NCBI GenBank assembly: GCA_038323575.1
Contig: JBBQHB010000016.1
Location: 8,554-72,553, forward strand
Direction of reading: 5' to 3'
DNA length: 64,000 nt
From: CAINVV01 sp038323575
GTDB lineage: Bacteria; Bacteroidota; Bacteroidia; Bacteroidales; Prolixibacteraceae
Shown: positions 30,820-40,995 of the stretch, one piece after another
Layout: each line of letters opens with the position of its first letter
Position numbering within the stretch: position 1 is the first letter of the stretch
Program-made: the position numbers and the translations under genes
Notes under the pieces: model-generated
Seen by the model: the letters and a program-made list of their open reading frames with translations, nothing else
Database searches by the model: none
What the model was told of the DNA's origin: nothing

Positions 30820-32157
30820 ATGATACGAACCATTTTTACCCTGGCCTATCTGCTGTTGCTTTCGCTTTTCGCCGCACTGCATGCTCAGGAGTTGTGGACA
30901 CTGGACAAATGCATTACATATGCGATTGATAACAATATCCGGATCAAGCAGAGCCAGTTGAACACGCAATACCAGTCAAACAATCTCAAAGGGAAAAAGA
31001 ACATGAGATTGCCCAACCTGAACGCCCAGGTTTCACAGAACCAGAACTACGGCCGGTCGCTTACCTATCTTAATACCTATACGAATGTCAATTCTTCACA
31101 GACGGATTTTGGTCTGGGCACACAGATGACCGTCTTCCAGGGGATGAATATTAACAATTCCGTAAAGAAAACCGAGCTGGACCTGAAGGCCAGTTTTGAA
31201 GACCTGGCAAAAGCAAAAGATGACCTGTCGTTAAATATTGCATCCACCTTTCTTGAAATACTTTTTTCAAAGGAACTGGTTAAAGTTTCAGAAGACCAAC
31301 TGATTATTACCAATCAACAGTTGAAACAATCCCAGGAGAAAGTAAACGCGGGAAGTTTGGCCAGCGGGGCTTTGCTTGAGATAGAAGCACAGGCAGCCAG
31401 GGAAGAACTCAGCCTGATAGATGCAAAAAACCAGCTGCAGCTTTCAAAATTAAAGTTAGCGCAGATGCTTGAGCTGGTTTATTCCGAGACATTCGATGTG
31501 CAAGTGCCCACATTGCCAGAGGTTAGCAGTCAGGCTTCAATCGTATCACCCCAGGATGTTTACCAGACCGCAGTGAAACAGCGGCCCGAAATCAGGGGAG
31601 CCGAATATCGTTACCAGAGCACTGAATTTCAGCTGAAGATGGCCAAAAGCCTCTATTATCCTACGGTGACTTTGTATGCCAATTTTTACAATTTGTACAA
31701 CAGCAAGTACAAAGATTTAAATGGCAACAGCATCAGTTTCAATGATCAGCTCAGCAACAATCAGCGCAAGGGTCTGGGCCTTCAGATGAATATCCCTGTC
31801 TTCAACCGTTTTCAGAGTAAGGTTCAGGTCGATAACGCCACAATCCAGGTGCTAAATACCCAGTTGGATCTTGAAGGAACCAAAAAGGTATTAAGACAGG
31901 AGATCGAAACGGCACAAACCACTGCGATCACCTCATTCAATAGGTATAAGTCTACCGAGAAAGCGGTTGTATCGATGAGGGAAGCATTCCGTTACTCGGA
32001 AGAGAAATTTAGTGTGGGCATGGTCAATGCCATGGATTACAATACAGCCAAAACCAACATGGTAAAAGCCTCCTCCGACCTGTTAAGGGCCAAATACGAG
32101 TTTATTTTCAGGTCGAAAATCCTGGATTTTTACCGCGGTATTCCGATCACACTTTAA
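30820..32157 (+). CDS. TolC-family outer-membrane efflux protein
   Basis: The 445-residue protein has a signal peptide (about 1-23, cleaved after LHAQ or nearby) and two repeats of long alternating helices typical of TolC. The region WTLDKCITYAIDNNIRIKQSQ opens the first repeat and VYQTAVKQRPEIRGAEYRYQ the second. It is the final gene of the MacAB-TolC-like operon and forms the exit duct in the outer membrane. Its stop is convergent with rnhB. The 15 bp between the stop codons contain a short palindrome TTCCGGACCGGAA. Confidence 0.92.
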   Translation: MIRTIFTLAYLLLLSLFAALHAQELWTLDKCITYAIDNNIRIKQSQLNTQYQSNNLKGKKNMRLPNLNAQVSQNQNYGRSLTYLNTYTNVNSSQTDFGLGTQMTVFQGMNINNSVKKTELDLKASFEDLAKAKDDLSLNIASTFLEILFSKELVKVSEDQLIITNQQLKQSQEKVNAGSLASGALLEIEAQAAREELSLIDAKNQLQLSKLKLAQMLELVYSETFDVQVPTLPEVSSQASIVSPQDVYQTAVKQRPEIRGAEYRYQSTEFQLKMAKSLYYPTVTLYANFYNLYNSKYKDLNGNSISFNDQLSNNQRKGLGLQMNIPVFNRFQSKVQVDNATIQVLNTQLDLEGTKKVLRQEIETAQTTAITSFNRYKSTEKAVVSMREAFRYSEEKFSVGMVNAMDYNTAKTNMVKASSDLLRAKYEFIFRSKILDFYRGIPITL

Positions 32158-32172
32158 TTCCGGACCGGAAGT

Positions 32173-32772
32173 TTATAAATCCAAAGTCAGCTGGTCGTTT
32201 ATCAGCCTGAAGGTTTTCCTGTGGTGTTCGGTAATGCCCGAAGCCGATATTGCCTGACGGTGTTTCAAGGTGGGATAACCTTTGTTCCTGTCCCATCCGT
32301 ACTCCTGAAAATCGGCATGGATTTTCAGCATGTAATCGTCCCTGAAGGTTTTAGCCAGCACGGAAGCTGCCGCAATTGACATAAAGCGGCCATCCCCTTT
32401 GACAAAACAGGTGTGCGGAATATTCCCGTACGACTTGAACCGGTTCCCGTCTACCAGGATATGCTTCGGCTGCATTGATAATTGCGCCAGCGCCTTGTGC
32501 ATGGCCAGGATGGAAGCATTCAAGATGTTGATCTGGTCTATTTCATGCTGGTCGCAAATGCCGATAGCCCACGAAAGGGCTTCATCCAGAATGATTTCCC
32601 GCAATCGATACCGTTGTTTTTCAGTGAGTTGTTTGGAATCGTTCAAAACCTCAGAGGAGAAGTTTTCGGGCAAAACGACTGCTGCGGCAAATACCGGTCC
32701 TGCCAGACAGCCCCTGCCAGCCTCGTCGCAACCGGCCTCAATCCATCCTTTTTGATAAAAGTTCAACAGCAT
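32173..32772 (-). CDS. rnhB: Ribonuclease HII
   Basis: The 199-residue enzyme removes ribonucleotides and RNA from DNA hybrids. The metal-binding motif EAGCDEAGRGCLAGPVFAAA holds D16 and E17, and a further conserved Asp lies in ILVDGNRFK near 107. The ATG at 32772 gives the usual length. A longer in-frame start at 32823 would run through the 3' end of a small relic. It lies downstream of sprA in the same direction. Confidence 0.94.
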   Translation of the reverse strand: MLLNFYQKGWIEAGCDEAGRGCLAGPVFAAAVVLPENFSSEVLNDSKQLTEKQRYRLREIILDEALSWAIGICDQHEIDQINILNASILAMHKALAQLSMQPKHILVDGNRFKSYGNIPHTCFVKGDGRFMSIAAASVLAKTFRDDYMLKIHADFQEYGWDRNKGYPTLKHRQAISASGITEHHRKTFRLINDQLTLDL

Positions 32773-32800
32773 TGGATGTGGTATTATATTCTCTTTTGTT

Positions 32801-32881
32801 TTAGCTTCCCTCCACAATTGCAATCTCTCCCTCCGTTAAGCCATACAATTCATAAACCAGCCGGCCGATTCCCCGCTCCAT
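32801..32881 (-). pseudogene. 26-residue relic resembling the C-terminus of a type IIG restriction-modification enzyme
   Basis: The frame encodes MERGIGRLVYELYGLTEGEI then AIVEGS and a TAA stop. The stretch with L-V-Y-E-L-Y-G-L-T-x-x-E-I is the characteristic end of Eco57I-like and other N6-adenine methylase/restriction fusion proteins, as I recall the family. Nothing of the rest of such an enzyme is seen: directly upstream is the sprA stop, 9 bp away. It is therefore most likely a remnant left after deletion, not an active gene. Confidence 0.5.
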
Positions 32882-32889
32882 GCCTTGCG

Positions 32890-35800
32890 CTACTGTATCA
32901 GTGTAAACCGGAAACTGACGCCCAAATTTGAATTGGTTGTCCGGTAGGCATTCGATATGTAAGGACTGTTTACGATCCGGTCATAAAAAAGCCGGAGGAT
33001 AAATACTTCACTCAGGTTATAGTCTGCCGAAAACTTGAACGACAAGGCATCCTGCCCGGCCGTCAGCTGGGTATTGGTTTCAACCATTTTACGTAATACG
33101 GTCTTGTTCTTGCCGTAGGTAACATCAGCACGGAGGTTGAGGTCATTGTTGACCATTTTGGTGGAAGTCTTTGTTTTGATGAAGAGTTTCATGTTTTCAA
33201 AACGGTAACCCATTCCGAGACTGGCCTCGTTGTTGTACATTTCAGTGGTCTGGTTGTTGGTAAGGCTCATGGTAATATTCCGTGTTTTACGGTATTCAAA
33301 GCGGGTGGTCAGGTTATTGAGCCAGGTGATATCGATATCAAAAAGGGGATTAAAAGTCTCGTTGATGTTGATGGCAGCTACGTCGTACAACGGCACGAAG
33401 TTGTTCTGGGCATCCCTTGCATAGCTGAAGCCATCCTGTCCTGTCGTGAATTTCATGTTGGAAAGGTAGGACCCGACATTGTAAGTCGAGCTGTAGTCGT
33501 GCATGATATTCATCGACTTCATCAAATTCTTCAACCCGTTGATCTTACTCACTGCCCCAGAATATTGGATTCGCCAGTTTGGCATCATGAATTTTGCGGA
33601 AGGGAACGGATTCAGTTCCACCTTTTCGGCACTGCGCCCTGTATAAGCAGCAAAGAAGGATGGAATCACCACTTCCTGGGCCGTTGGCCCATATCCTGCC
33701 GGGAAGCCCGTAACCGGATCAATTATGCCTGGCTGGTAATTGTAGTTGGGGTTTGCCATCCTTTGGGCGTCGAGTCTTTGGGCTATGACTTTCCGGTTAA
33801 TCTGCAACTCATCCCAACCTTTTGAGTCCTGAACAAAGGCTTTCCCCAGTTTTTCAAATGAGGTTCCGATAGACATCACAGACATGCTGAAGTTTCCGTT
33901 GAAAGAGCTGTTGTAGGAATCCCAGCCATTGTTGGCATTGTAAATCAAAAACTCAGATGTGTTCCGGGCAAGTATCCTGTTGGCCCTTAGTTCAATCTTC
34001 AGATCAGGCAGGGGAACAATTTTTGCCCGGAGATTCAGCCTGGTATTGCGGCTCATCAGATACGGCTTATTAAGGATGGTATCAGTGGTGATCCAGTTCT
34101 TTTGGGCAGCCTCAATCCCGAAATTTTCATTCTGATGTCCCAGGACAAAAGGAAGACCCGGGGCCAGTGATGAAGTATTCCCGCCTGAGTAATTGTTCAG
34201 CCCGAAGAAAGTACTTCCCGGCATATAGCCAGACAGGGATGTTCCGCCGTTATCGCCGTAAGAAATATTGATATTGTACAACATCATCAGGAATCTGGCA
34301 GTCAGCTCACCCAAATGTAAACCATTGCCGCCGGATTCGGCCTCTTGTTTTGCCGTTATTTCGACTGAAGCGCCGTCACTGTCGGCCTGGGGAGTAAATA
34401 TGATCCGGTTATCATTGACGATCTTGAGCTGACCTGCAACAGGCTTGCCGCCCTTATCTGTAACTTTGACCTGAACGGAGGGCGATCCTAATTTATGGAA
34501 GAAGGAATAAGGTGCATTCTTTTTAAATTTCAGGTTTTGTTCCTGGTATTTTTTAGCAGCTACGGGATTTTGACCTGCAGCATATCTTTGCCGGCTGGTT
34601 TGCTGACTTTCTCTCCTGCCTCTGCTGAACTCCCCGTATTTCTGGTTCACACTGCGCAGAAACGGCACCTTGTTGTACAATTGAATAAAATCCAGTTGTC
34701 CGTTCAGTTGGGCCGAACTCATGTTGCTGATAGAATTTCCCAAAATATAATTGCCATTGGTGATTGGAGCCAGGTTCCAGTCGTACCCGGCCTGGTAACT
34801 GACCGATGCTGAAGTCCAGTCTAGGAGCGGTAATTTATTGATAGGCAGGACATAGGTCAGATTCCAGGTATGGTGGTAATGGGTGTTTTTTCCGCCTTCA
34901 AGAATAGATCTCCATATGGTGTCGCGACGGGCTTCGTACCCGTTTTTATTTTGATTTGCTGTATTCGCGGGATCTCCGAGCCGTGATGAATTGACGGCCG
35001 AGAAATCAAGTTTCAAACCCCTGGTAAGGTCTAGTCTGAAATCATAGTAACGGTTCCAGATAAAATCCTTCTGGAAGGAAATCGGAAGAATGAAATCGGG
35101 ATTGGTAATGTTGCGGTACTGCAATTCGCTCTGCATGTTGTTTAAATCTGAACGGAATGAGATCTGAGCCGGAGTCAGGCTAAAGTTAAAATCCCTCAGA
35201 AGCGTCAAATATTTGGGTTTGAACAGCGCAACACTTTTAAACGGATCTATCGATTTTGGTTTGCTGTTAAAGTGATAATTCAAGAGCGTCCGGGAGTTGT
35301 CTGTTCGTTCGGTCAGCGTGTTGATATCGCCATGCTGGAACTGGTTGTAGGAATAAGAGAAGGAGAGGTTGGATAAGTCATAGAACCTGGTTTCCCTGGT
35401 TTTATTCGGTTTGTCGATCTGTACATTGGTGAAGTTGATACTTTTCCGGGTGTTGTAATCGAGTGATATTTCTTTGATTGAATCACGTTCCGATTTGGTT
35501 GCTACACTATTGATGGCATCGTTTAACTTGACATCTTTGTCGACGGGCGAATATTCAGGCGTTGCGACCGATTTGGAGAAACTCATGTACATGGGGATCC
35601 TGACACCCAATTCGGGTTTAAAGAATTTGCCCAATTCGAGATTGGTAGAGACATCATACTCTTTGGTGTCCTCTTTCGAACGGGTTCCCATTTTTGAATC
35701 AATATCACCGAATCCCGAGGTCATCATTCTGCCGGCAAAGGAATAGGTTCCCAAATCGGCCAGGTTCCCCGATACGCGGCCCACGGCTGCCCATCCGCCG

Positions 35801-38800
35801 TATTCTTCAAAGTCGCTTAATCTCAGCTCATTAACCCATACTTCGGCAGAGCGGCTGCCGGTAGTGTGTCCTTTTCGGTTTCCGATACCGATCATCATCA
35901 CACTGACTTCTGACAGGTCGGGATTACCCTTTATTTTTAGCATGTTCTGGTTGCTGTTTACTCCTTGGTGGATTTGGGAATAAATATCTCCCATGGTGAT
36001 GCTGCCTGAATGTATCTCGGCATTGCGTTCCAGTTTCAGTTTGGGAAGAAGATCCAACGGGATGTATACCCGGTTCTCGGCAGGCCAGACAATGAACCTG
36101 TCAGCCTCACTGTTATTTTCGTAATACCCGGGCGGGGTTAATTTGAGCGGTATTTCATATTCGTAATAGTTGTATTGGAAATCCGAGCCAATCCGGACGA
36201 ACAGGGAAAGTTCGTTGCTTCTCAGCGGAGAACCTTCAAGTTTTTCGGCATGGACCTCTAATTTCAGATTCTTGTACCGCCGGAGATCAAAAGAGGTGGT
36301 TTTGTAAGCTGCCCGGGCATCTCCGGGCTCCAGACCGACTACTTTCATCACCATCGACTGTTCGTTCAGCTGCCGGAGTTGGGCATTGGAAGGATCTATT
36401 ACGCGGTCAACTCCCGGAGGCAGCACATAGTTGACCGGTTTCCGGTTGCTGTTTTCTTCGATATTTACGGCAGCAAGGTCAAACTGCGATGTTCCGGTGG
36501 GCAGGCTGTTGTCCGCATTCAGCGTTTTGTTGTATTTCCTCCAGTTGGTACGAACCAGGTCGAGGGTAGCAAAACGCAGCACTACAGGTTTCTGCCATCC
36601 GTTCAATATCATCCGCATAAAACGGATCGATCTGAAATCGCTGATGGTTCCGTAAGTTTTGTTTGGTTCGGAAATTGGTACTTTAAACTGATACCAGGTT
36701 ACCGTTGATTTTTTACCGCTTTTTAGGGTCACCTCAGATGTTTTTACATCCGTGATGTAATTTTTCCCCAGCGTCATATTGGTCTTGTCAATTTTGAGGT
36801 TATACTGGAAATAAGATTCATTCTCACTCAGCGTATTATCATCGTTGATGTCTTCAACATCCGGAATAGAGGTGGCAGCTGTAGGATAACTTTCTGCTGA
36901 TTGTTCAGTGGTCGGTGAGTTTCCTTCGGTGTTGCTGAAGAATTTGTAGCGTTCGAGCAGGTCTTTTTTCTGTTGGTCATAGTCGGTTCCCCTGAAGTAA
37001 TGAAAATCGTCACTTGAAGGGTCTTTGGCCGCTTTTGTGTAAGCATTTGCATCAACCAGAGGGCTCAGTGAAGACAAAAATTTCTGGTAGAATGTCTTTT
37101 CATCCTTCGAATCCATTCCGTCTAAACCAACATCCTGGTAGATCCTTGCCTGGGGGGAATTGTCGAAAGCTTTGACCAGTGATTGCTGAACCGGAACCCG
37201 CCCCCAGGTGGTTAGATCCATACCGCTGTAATCCCCGCTTGCAGGTAATCCCTGTTCAAACGATTTTCTTCCGTCGCGGAGCACATCTTCCGAGACAGTT
37301 CCCAAATGAAAAACCAGGTTTCCGCCGGGATTTATATCGCCGGGTTTGTCTTCGGCAAAAGGATCCATCATCCAGAACTCAATGTATTCAACATTGGTGG
37401 CTTCAAAGTCACTGGTTTCAATTTTACGCATGATACCTCCCCACCTGCTTCCGGGATTGGCCAATGTGCCATCTTTTGCTACACCTGATGAGAATGGTGT
37501 CGGATTAGCGTCATAGTTATAGGGACCTCTTTCCTGCGGGTAATAGGCAAGGTCTAAAGTCGGAATGTTGGTTGGCTGTCCTACCGGATTCTCCTTGTTG
37601 GGAAATATCTCGGCCTGAAATACTTCGCGCGCGCGGTGGTCGTCGAGTTTTCCTTCCTGGATCAGGTAGGATGGGGCGGTGTTCCTTTGCATGTAAGGAT
37701 CTATCACATACCAGGAAAGCCGGGACCTGTTGTAGCCATAAGCCAGGTCATTGATCAGGTTCCCTTCCGGGAAGAGTTCGTTCCCTTGCGGCGTACTGGC
37801 CAACGACCATCCTATGAAAGATTTCAGGTTGATAGGAGTGGTAGTGCCCTCGAAGTCATCCAGGTAAACAGCTCCTTCCTTGGAGATTGCTTTGGCGTGA
37901 CCGGGGAACAACCTGGCCCATTCCATGTCGATCGAAATTTTCGATATCTCTTTGGTGTTGATAAACGGCAGGGCATTCACCATTTTCGTGATGAAGGGAG
38001 AAGTCGCATTGTAACTCCCGTTGAATCCCAGCATGGTATTGGAAATAGGATCTTCACCAAAGTTCACTTTCTGGGTCAAAGGTTTCTCCAGCAGGTACAT
38101 CACGGTAGATCCGATGTTGAAATTCTTGCTTATTTCGTAATTCAGATGGGTTCCCAGCATACTCTTTCGCTGCATACTGAACAGATCCTGGCTCTCCGTA
38201 GTGATGGATATAGGAGTTCCGGATTCCAGCAGACCCTGGTTGATCACTTTCACCCGTCCCTGGGTATAATCTACGATGTAATCGACATCTTCGGTAAGCT
38301 GCCTTCCGCCCGCCATTACCTTTACAGATCCCCTGGCAATGTTGAGCGCATCAAGTGAAATTTCAGAATTGGATAAACCCTTGTAGCTTCCGCTCATGTG
38401 GTACTTGTTCTTTTCGGCATCCTGCTCGGCGACAGTTTTTGTGCCGTTGTACAGGGTCGAATACACATACTTTTTGATTGCCTTCGCATCACCGCTGAAT
38501 TTTTTTTCGAGGTTCGAACCGAATGGCTGAACTACCGGAAAGATAATCCTCCCCTTTTGCGTGTCGATGGTAATCCGGTCGATGAAGTCGAAAATACCGT
38601 CAGGATACGGATCCAACTGCTTGTTCAGGTTGTCAAGATTCATCACATTGAGGAGGTTTTTCTCTTTTAAAGGACCATCCGGCAGATAATTCAGGTCTGT
38701 TCCTGATGCGTCATTCCGGTACAAAACATCCATCTTGAACTGATCGCTGGATATCCGTTGTGAACGGATATTGTAAATATTTTTCATCATCAGATCCCAG

Positions 38801-40395
38801 TTTTTGAATTTGGGATTCAGATTTGTGCCTTTCAGCATCTTCAAAATAAGGGTATTTGGTGCATCAACTCCATCAGTTGAAAATTCTCCTACCTGAAAGG
38901 TCTGTCCGTTGGCTGTGTACTGATAGGCAACAGCGAGTATTTCATCCGCATTGAGCGCCATGCTTAGCGAAAGGTAACCCAACTGGCGGTTGACGCTGTA
39001 TTCGGTGGAATCGAGGCGCCGGGCATTTTCGATTTTCTCAAAATCACGGCCTGCAATAAAATCACGCTGTGTAAGGGATTTCAATACCTCATTCAGCTTC
39101 GCAATATCCCGGACTCCCGAATAGGTGGTCGTCATCTGTTTGTAAATGCCGTTGATGTTGTTGTTTGGAAGCTGGTTGAACGGATAGGCCAATCCGGGTG
39201 TATTGCCGAATTCCGGAATGGATTGATTCTGCATATTTCGCCCGTTCTCTCCGAGGTCAAGCAAGGCAAGAATGTTTCTGGAATCCTGGAAGCGGTTTGA
39301 TTTGTTGGTTACCCATACCTCTATTTTGTTAAGCGTGACTGAGGTTTTCAATATTGGAAGTTCAGCCAGGGCTCCGTCATAGGTATTGTAAAAATGATGA
39401 CCCAGGAAAAAATTCCTGTTGGCGTCGTAATCCGTCGCATTGATTGAAAATTTTGTCTGCTCGGCTCCGCCTTGCGTACTGATCACCTTGGTCTCCCCTT
39501 TTTGCTGAGAAAAGAGTGCCGTAACGGATAGTTTTCCAAACTGGAGATCGGTCTTAACCCCGAAAAGATTTACACCGCCGCGGATCAGTGTTCCCGTTAG
39601 GGGCATTGAAACATTACCGGCCTCCACATTCCTTACAATTTCATCCTCGCCTCCGGTATAATTCAGCTTGATCTTGTTCTCAAAGTCAAAAGTTGCATCG
39701 GTGTTGTAATTGAATCTCATCTTCATCCGGTCACCTATCTCACCATCCAAGCTCACATTTATTTTCTGGCTGAAGTCGAAGGTAGTATTGCGCTGCATCC
39801 TGGTAGGAATGGCCGGATTTTCAATCTTGTTGCTTTTTAATCCGAGGGTCATCTCCACATATCCCTGGGGCCGGATGTTCACCACGCTGCTGCCGAACAC
39901 TTTGCTGAAAGCATCTCCGCCGATCTGAAACTGAGGAATAACCTGTGAACGCCGTTCAAACGACTGTTGTGAAATCTTTTTCCTCCAGTAACTGTCGATG
40001 TAATTTTTCATGTCTTCCCGGAGATACTCATGCAGGCTGAGCGATCCCGGCAACCTGTATTCGATGCTGCCTGCTTTTTCGGTAATCAGGTATTGTCCTG
40101 TCAGGGCATCGTAAACTACTTCGGTCTTGACATTGGATGGTTTTCTCAGGTAGAGGGCTGTACTGTCCTGGTTGCGCAGCTGGGAAAAGGGACTTGTTTT
40201 CTTTTTGGCATGAAGAGATATTTGGGCAGTATCACTTTGAATTGAATCGTCTGTGAGGAAAAAATTGGGATCAAAGTGCCTGGGCATAGCATTTACAGAT
40301 CCGTTGGATGTGTTGCTGTGCCAAACTAATGCAAGACATGCGTAGAGCAATGCTGCAACAATGGTATTGAAAAGTACTTTTTTCAATTTGTTCAA
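32890..40395 (-). CDS. sprA: Type IX secretion outer-membrane translocon SprA (Sov)
   Basis: The 2,501-residue protein has the length of P. gingivalis Sov and F. johnsoniae SprA (about 2,400-2,500). SprA is the giant single-chain 36-stranded outer-membrane barrel through which type IX cargo leaves the cell. An N-terminal hydrophobic segment (KVLFNTIVAALLYACLALVW) serves as the signal peptide. The rest is rich in alternating beta-strand patterns, with blocks such as FDFSQKINVSLDGEIGDRM near 209 and YLDDFEGTTTPINL near 843, and ends in SNLGVSFRFTLIQ, typical of a barrel's last strand. It overlaps the end of ruvA by four bases. The presence of SprA predicts T9SS cargo, and the HYR protein at 60.45 kb is one candidate. 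Confidence 0.95.
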   Translation of the reverse strand: MNKLKKVLFNTIVAALLYACLALVWHSNTSNGSVNAMPRHFDPNFFLTDDSIQSDTAQISLHAKKKTSPFSQLRNQDSTALYLRKPSNVKTEVVYDALTGQYLITEKAGSIEYRLPGSLSLHEYLREDMKNYIDSYWRKKISQQSFERRSQVIPQFQIGGDAFSKVFGSSVVNIRPQGYVEMTLGLKSNKIENPAIPTRMQRNTTFDFSQKINVSLDGEIGDRMKMRFNYNTDATFDFENKIKLNYTGGEDEIVRNVEAGNVSMPLTGTLIRGGVNLFGVKTDLQFGKLSVTALFSQQKGETKVISTQGGAEQTKFSINATDYDANRNFFLGHHFYNTYDGALAELPILKTSVTLNKIEVWVTNKSNRFQDSRNILALLDLGENGRNMQNQSIPEFGNTPGLAYPFNQLPNNNINGIYKQMTTTYSGVRDIAKLNEVLKSLTQRDFIAGRDFEKIENARRLDSTEYSVNRQLGYLSLSMALNADEILAVAYQYTANGQTFQVGEFSTDGVDAPNTLILKMLKGTNLNPKFKNWDLMMKNIYNIRSQRISSDQFKMDVLYRNDASGTDLNYLPDGPLKEKNLLNVMNLDNLNKQLDPYPDGIFDFIDRITIDTQKGRIIFPVVQPFGSNLEKKFSGDAKAIKKYVYSTLYNGTKTVAEQDAEKNKYHMSGSYKGLSNSEISLDALNIARGSVKVMAGGRQLTEDVDYIVDYTQGRVKVINQGLLESGTPISITTESQDLFSMQRKSMLGTHLNYEISKNFNIGSTVMYLLEKPLTQKVNFGEDPISNTMLGFNGSYNATSPFITKMVNALPFINTKEISKISIDMEWARLFPGHAKAISKEGAVYLDDFEGTTTPINLKSFIGWSLASTPQGNELFPEGNLINDLAYGYNRSRLSWYVIDPYMQRNTAPSYLIQEGKLDDHRAREVFQAEIFPNKENPVGQPTNIPTLDLAYYPQERGPYNYDANPTPFSSGVAKDGTLANPGSRWGGIMRKIETSDFEATNVEYIEFWMMDPFAEDKPGDINPGGNLVFHLGTVSEDVLRDGRKSFEQGLPASGDYSGMDLTTWGRVPVQQSLVKAFDNSPQARIYQDVGLDGMDSKDEKTFYQKFLSSLSPLVDANAYTKAAKDPSSDDFHYFRGTDYDQQKKDLLERYKFFSNTEGNSPTTEQSAESYPTAATSIPDVEDINDDNTLSENESYFQYNLKIDKTNMTLGKNYITDVKTSEVTLKSGKKSTVTWYQFKVPISEPNKTYGTISDFRSIRFMRMILNGWQKPVVLRFATLDLVRTNWRKYNKTLNADNSLPTGTSQFDLAAVNIEENSNRKPVNYVLPPGVDRVIDPSNAQLRQLNEQSMVMKVVGLEPGDARAAYKTTSFDLRRYKNLKLEVHAEKLEGSPLRSNELSLFVRIGSDFQYNYYEYEIPLKLTPPGYYENNSEADRFIVWPAENRVYIPLDLLPKLKLERNAEIHSGSITMGDIYSQIHQGVNSNQNMLKIKGNPDLSEVSVMMIGIGNRKGHTTGSRSAEVWVNELRLSDFEEYGGWAAVGRVSGNLADLGTYSFAGRMMTSGFGDIDSKMGTRSKEDTKEYDVSTNLELGKFFKPELGVRIPMYMSFSKSVATPEYSPVDKDVKLNDAINSVATKSERDSIKEISLDYNTRKSINFTNVQIDKPNKTRETRFYDLSNLSFSYSYNQFQHGDINTLTERTDNSRTLLNYHFNSKPKSIDPFKSVALFKPKYLTLLRDFNFSLTPAQISFRSDLNNMQSELQYRNITNPDFILPISFQKDFIWNRYYDFRLDLTRGLKLDFSAVNSSRLGDPANTANQNKNGYEARRDTIWRSILEGGKNTHYHHTWNLTYVLPINKLPLLDWTSASVSYQAGYDWNLAPITNGNYILGNSISNMSSAQLNGQLDFIQLYNKVPFLRSVNQKYGEFSRGRRESQQTSRQRYAAGQNPVAAKKYQEQNLKFKKNAPYSFFHKLGSPSVQVKVTDKGGKPVAGQLKIVNDNRIIFTPQADSDGASVEITAKQEAESGGNGLHLGELTARFLMMLYNINISYGDNGGTSLSGYMPGSTFFGLNNYSGGNTSSLAPGLPFVLGHQNENFGIEAAQKNWITTDTILNKPYLMSRNTRLNLRAKIVPLPDLKIELRANRILARNTSEFLIYNANNGWDSYNSSFNGNFSMSVMSIGTSFEKLGKAFVQDSKGWDELQINRKVIAQRLDAQRMANPNYNYQPGIIDPVTGFPAGYGPTAQEVVIPSFFAAYTGRSAEKVELNPFPSAKFMMPNWRIQYSGAVSKINGLKNLMKSMNIMHDYSSTYNVGSYLSNMKFTTGQDGFSYARDAQNNFVPLYDVAAININETFNPLFDIDITWLNNLTTRFEYRKTRNITMSLTNNQTTEMYNNEASLGMGYRFENMKLFIKTKTSTKMVNNDLNLRADVTYGKNKTVLRKMVETNTQLTAGQDALSFKFSADYNLSEVFILRLFYDRIVNSPYISNAYRTTNSNLGVSFRFTLIQ

Positions 40396-40973
40396 AAACT
40401 CTTTAACGCCAGCTTGATCAGGGTTTCTACAGCTATGGCCGGTTGTTCGGTAAGGACCTGGTCTACCAGCTTTTCGACTGCTTTCTTGTTAAAACCGAGC
40501 ATTTCCAATGCAGCAACCGCTTCAGAACGCACGGGGTTTTCACCTGACCTGAACAACTGATCGCCGGCAGCTGTTTTACCGATTTTATCTTTAAGATCGA
40601 TGATCACTCTTTGGGCTGTTTTTATGCCTATACCTTTGATATTCTTCAGCAAACCAACATTCTCGTTGAGAATGGCATGCTGTAGTTCTTCCGGTTTGTG
40701 TGAGGAGAGCATCATGATGGCCGTATTGGCGCCAATCCCGTTCACCGATATCAATAACCTGAAAAGTTCGCGCTCAGCCTGATCAAAAAAACCGTAGAGG
40801 ATATGTGCATCTTCACGGATAACCTGATGGAGGAATAATTTTGCTTTTTCACTACCGTGGAGCCGGGTATAGGTAGTAAGTGAAATATGGACCAAATAGC
40901 CGATATCTCCTGCTTCAACCACAACACCGGCGGGTGTTAAACTGATTACAGATCCTTTGATATATTCAAACAT
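40392..40973 (-). CDS. ruvA: Holliday junction branch-migration protein RuvA
   Basis: The 193-residue protein binds four-way junctions and recruits RuvB. Domain I is an OB fold (MFEYIKGSVISLTPAGVVVEAGDIGYLV). Domain II has two helix-hairpin-helix motifs (LLISVNGIGANTAIMML near 70-86 and LLKNIKGIGIKTAQRVIIDLK near 105-125). Domain III is the C-terminal helix bundle (about 148-193) that contacts RuvB. It lies between pdxA (22-bp gap) and sprA (4-bp overlap), so it is in the middle of a pdxA-ruvA-sprA operon. Confidence 0.96.
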   Translation of the reverse strand: MFEYIKGSVISLTPAGVVVEAGDIGYLVHISLTTYTRLHGSEKAKLFLHQVIREDAHILYGFFDQAERELFRLLISVNGIGANTAIMMLSSHKPEELQHAILNENVGLLKNIKGIGIKTAQRVIIDLKDKIGKTAAGDQLFRSGENPVRSEAVAALEMLGFNKKAVEKLVDQVLTEQPAIAVETLIKLALKSF

Positions 40974-40995
40974 AAGCAGTGAAGTTTGAGGTTGG

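Noticed and set aside
32157..32173. TTCCGGACCGGAA palindrome between the tolC-like and rnhB stops as a bidirectional terminator
   Set aside because: The stem is only about six pairs with almost no loop, and there is no T-run on either side.
37636..38358. Plus-strand frame of 240 codons
   Set aside because: It is antisense within sprA, with no recognisable protein features.
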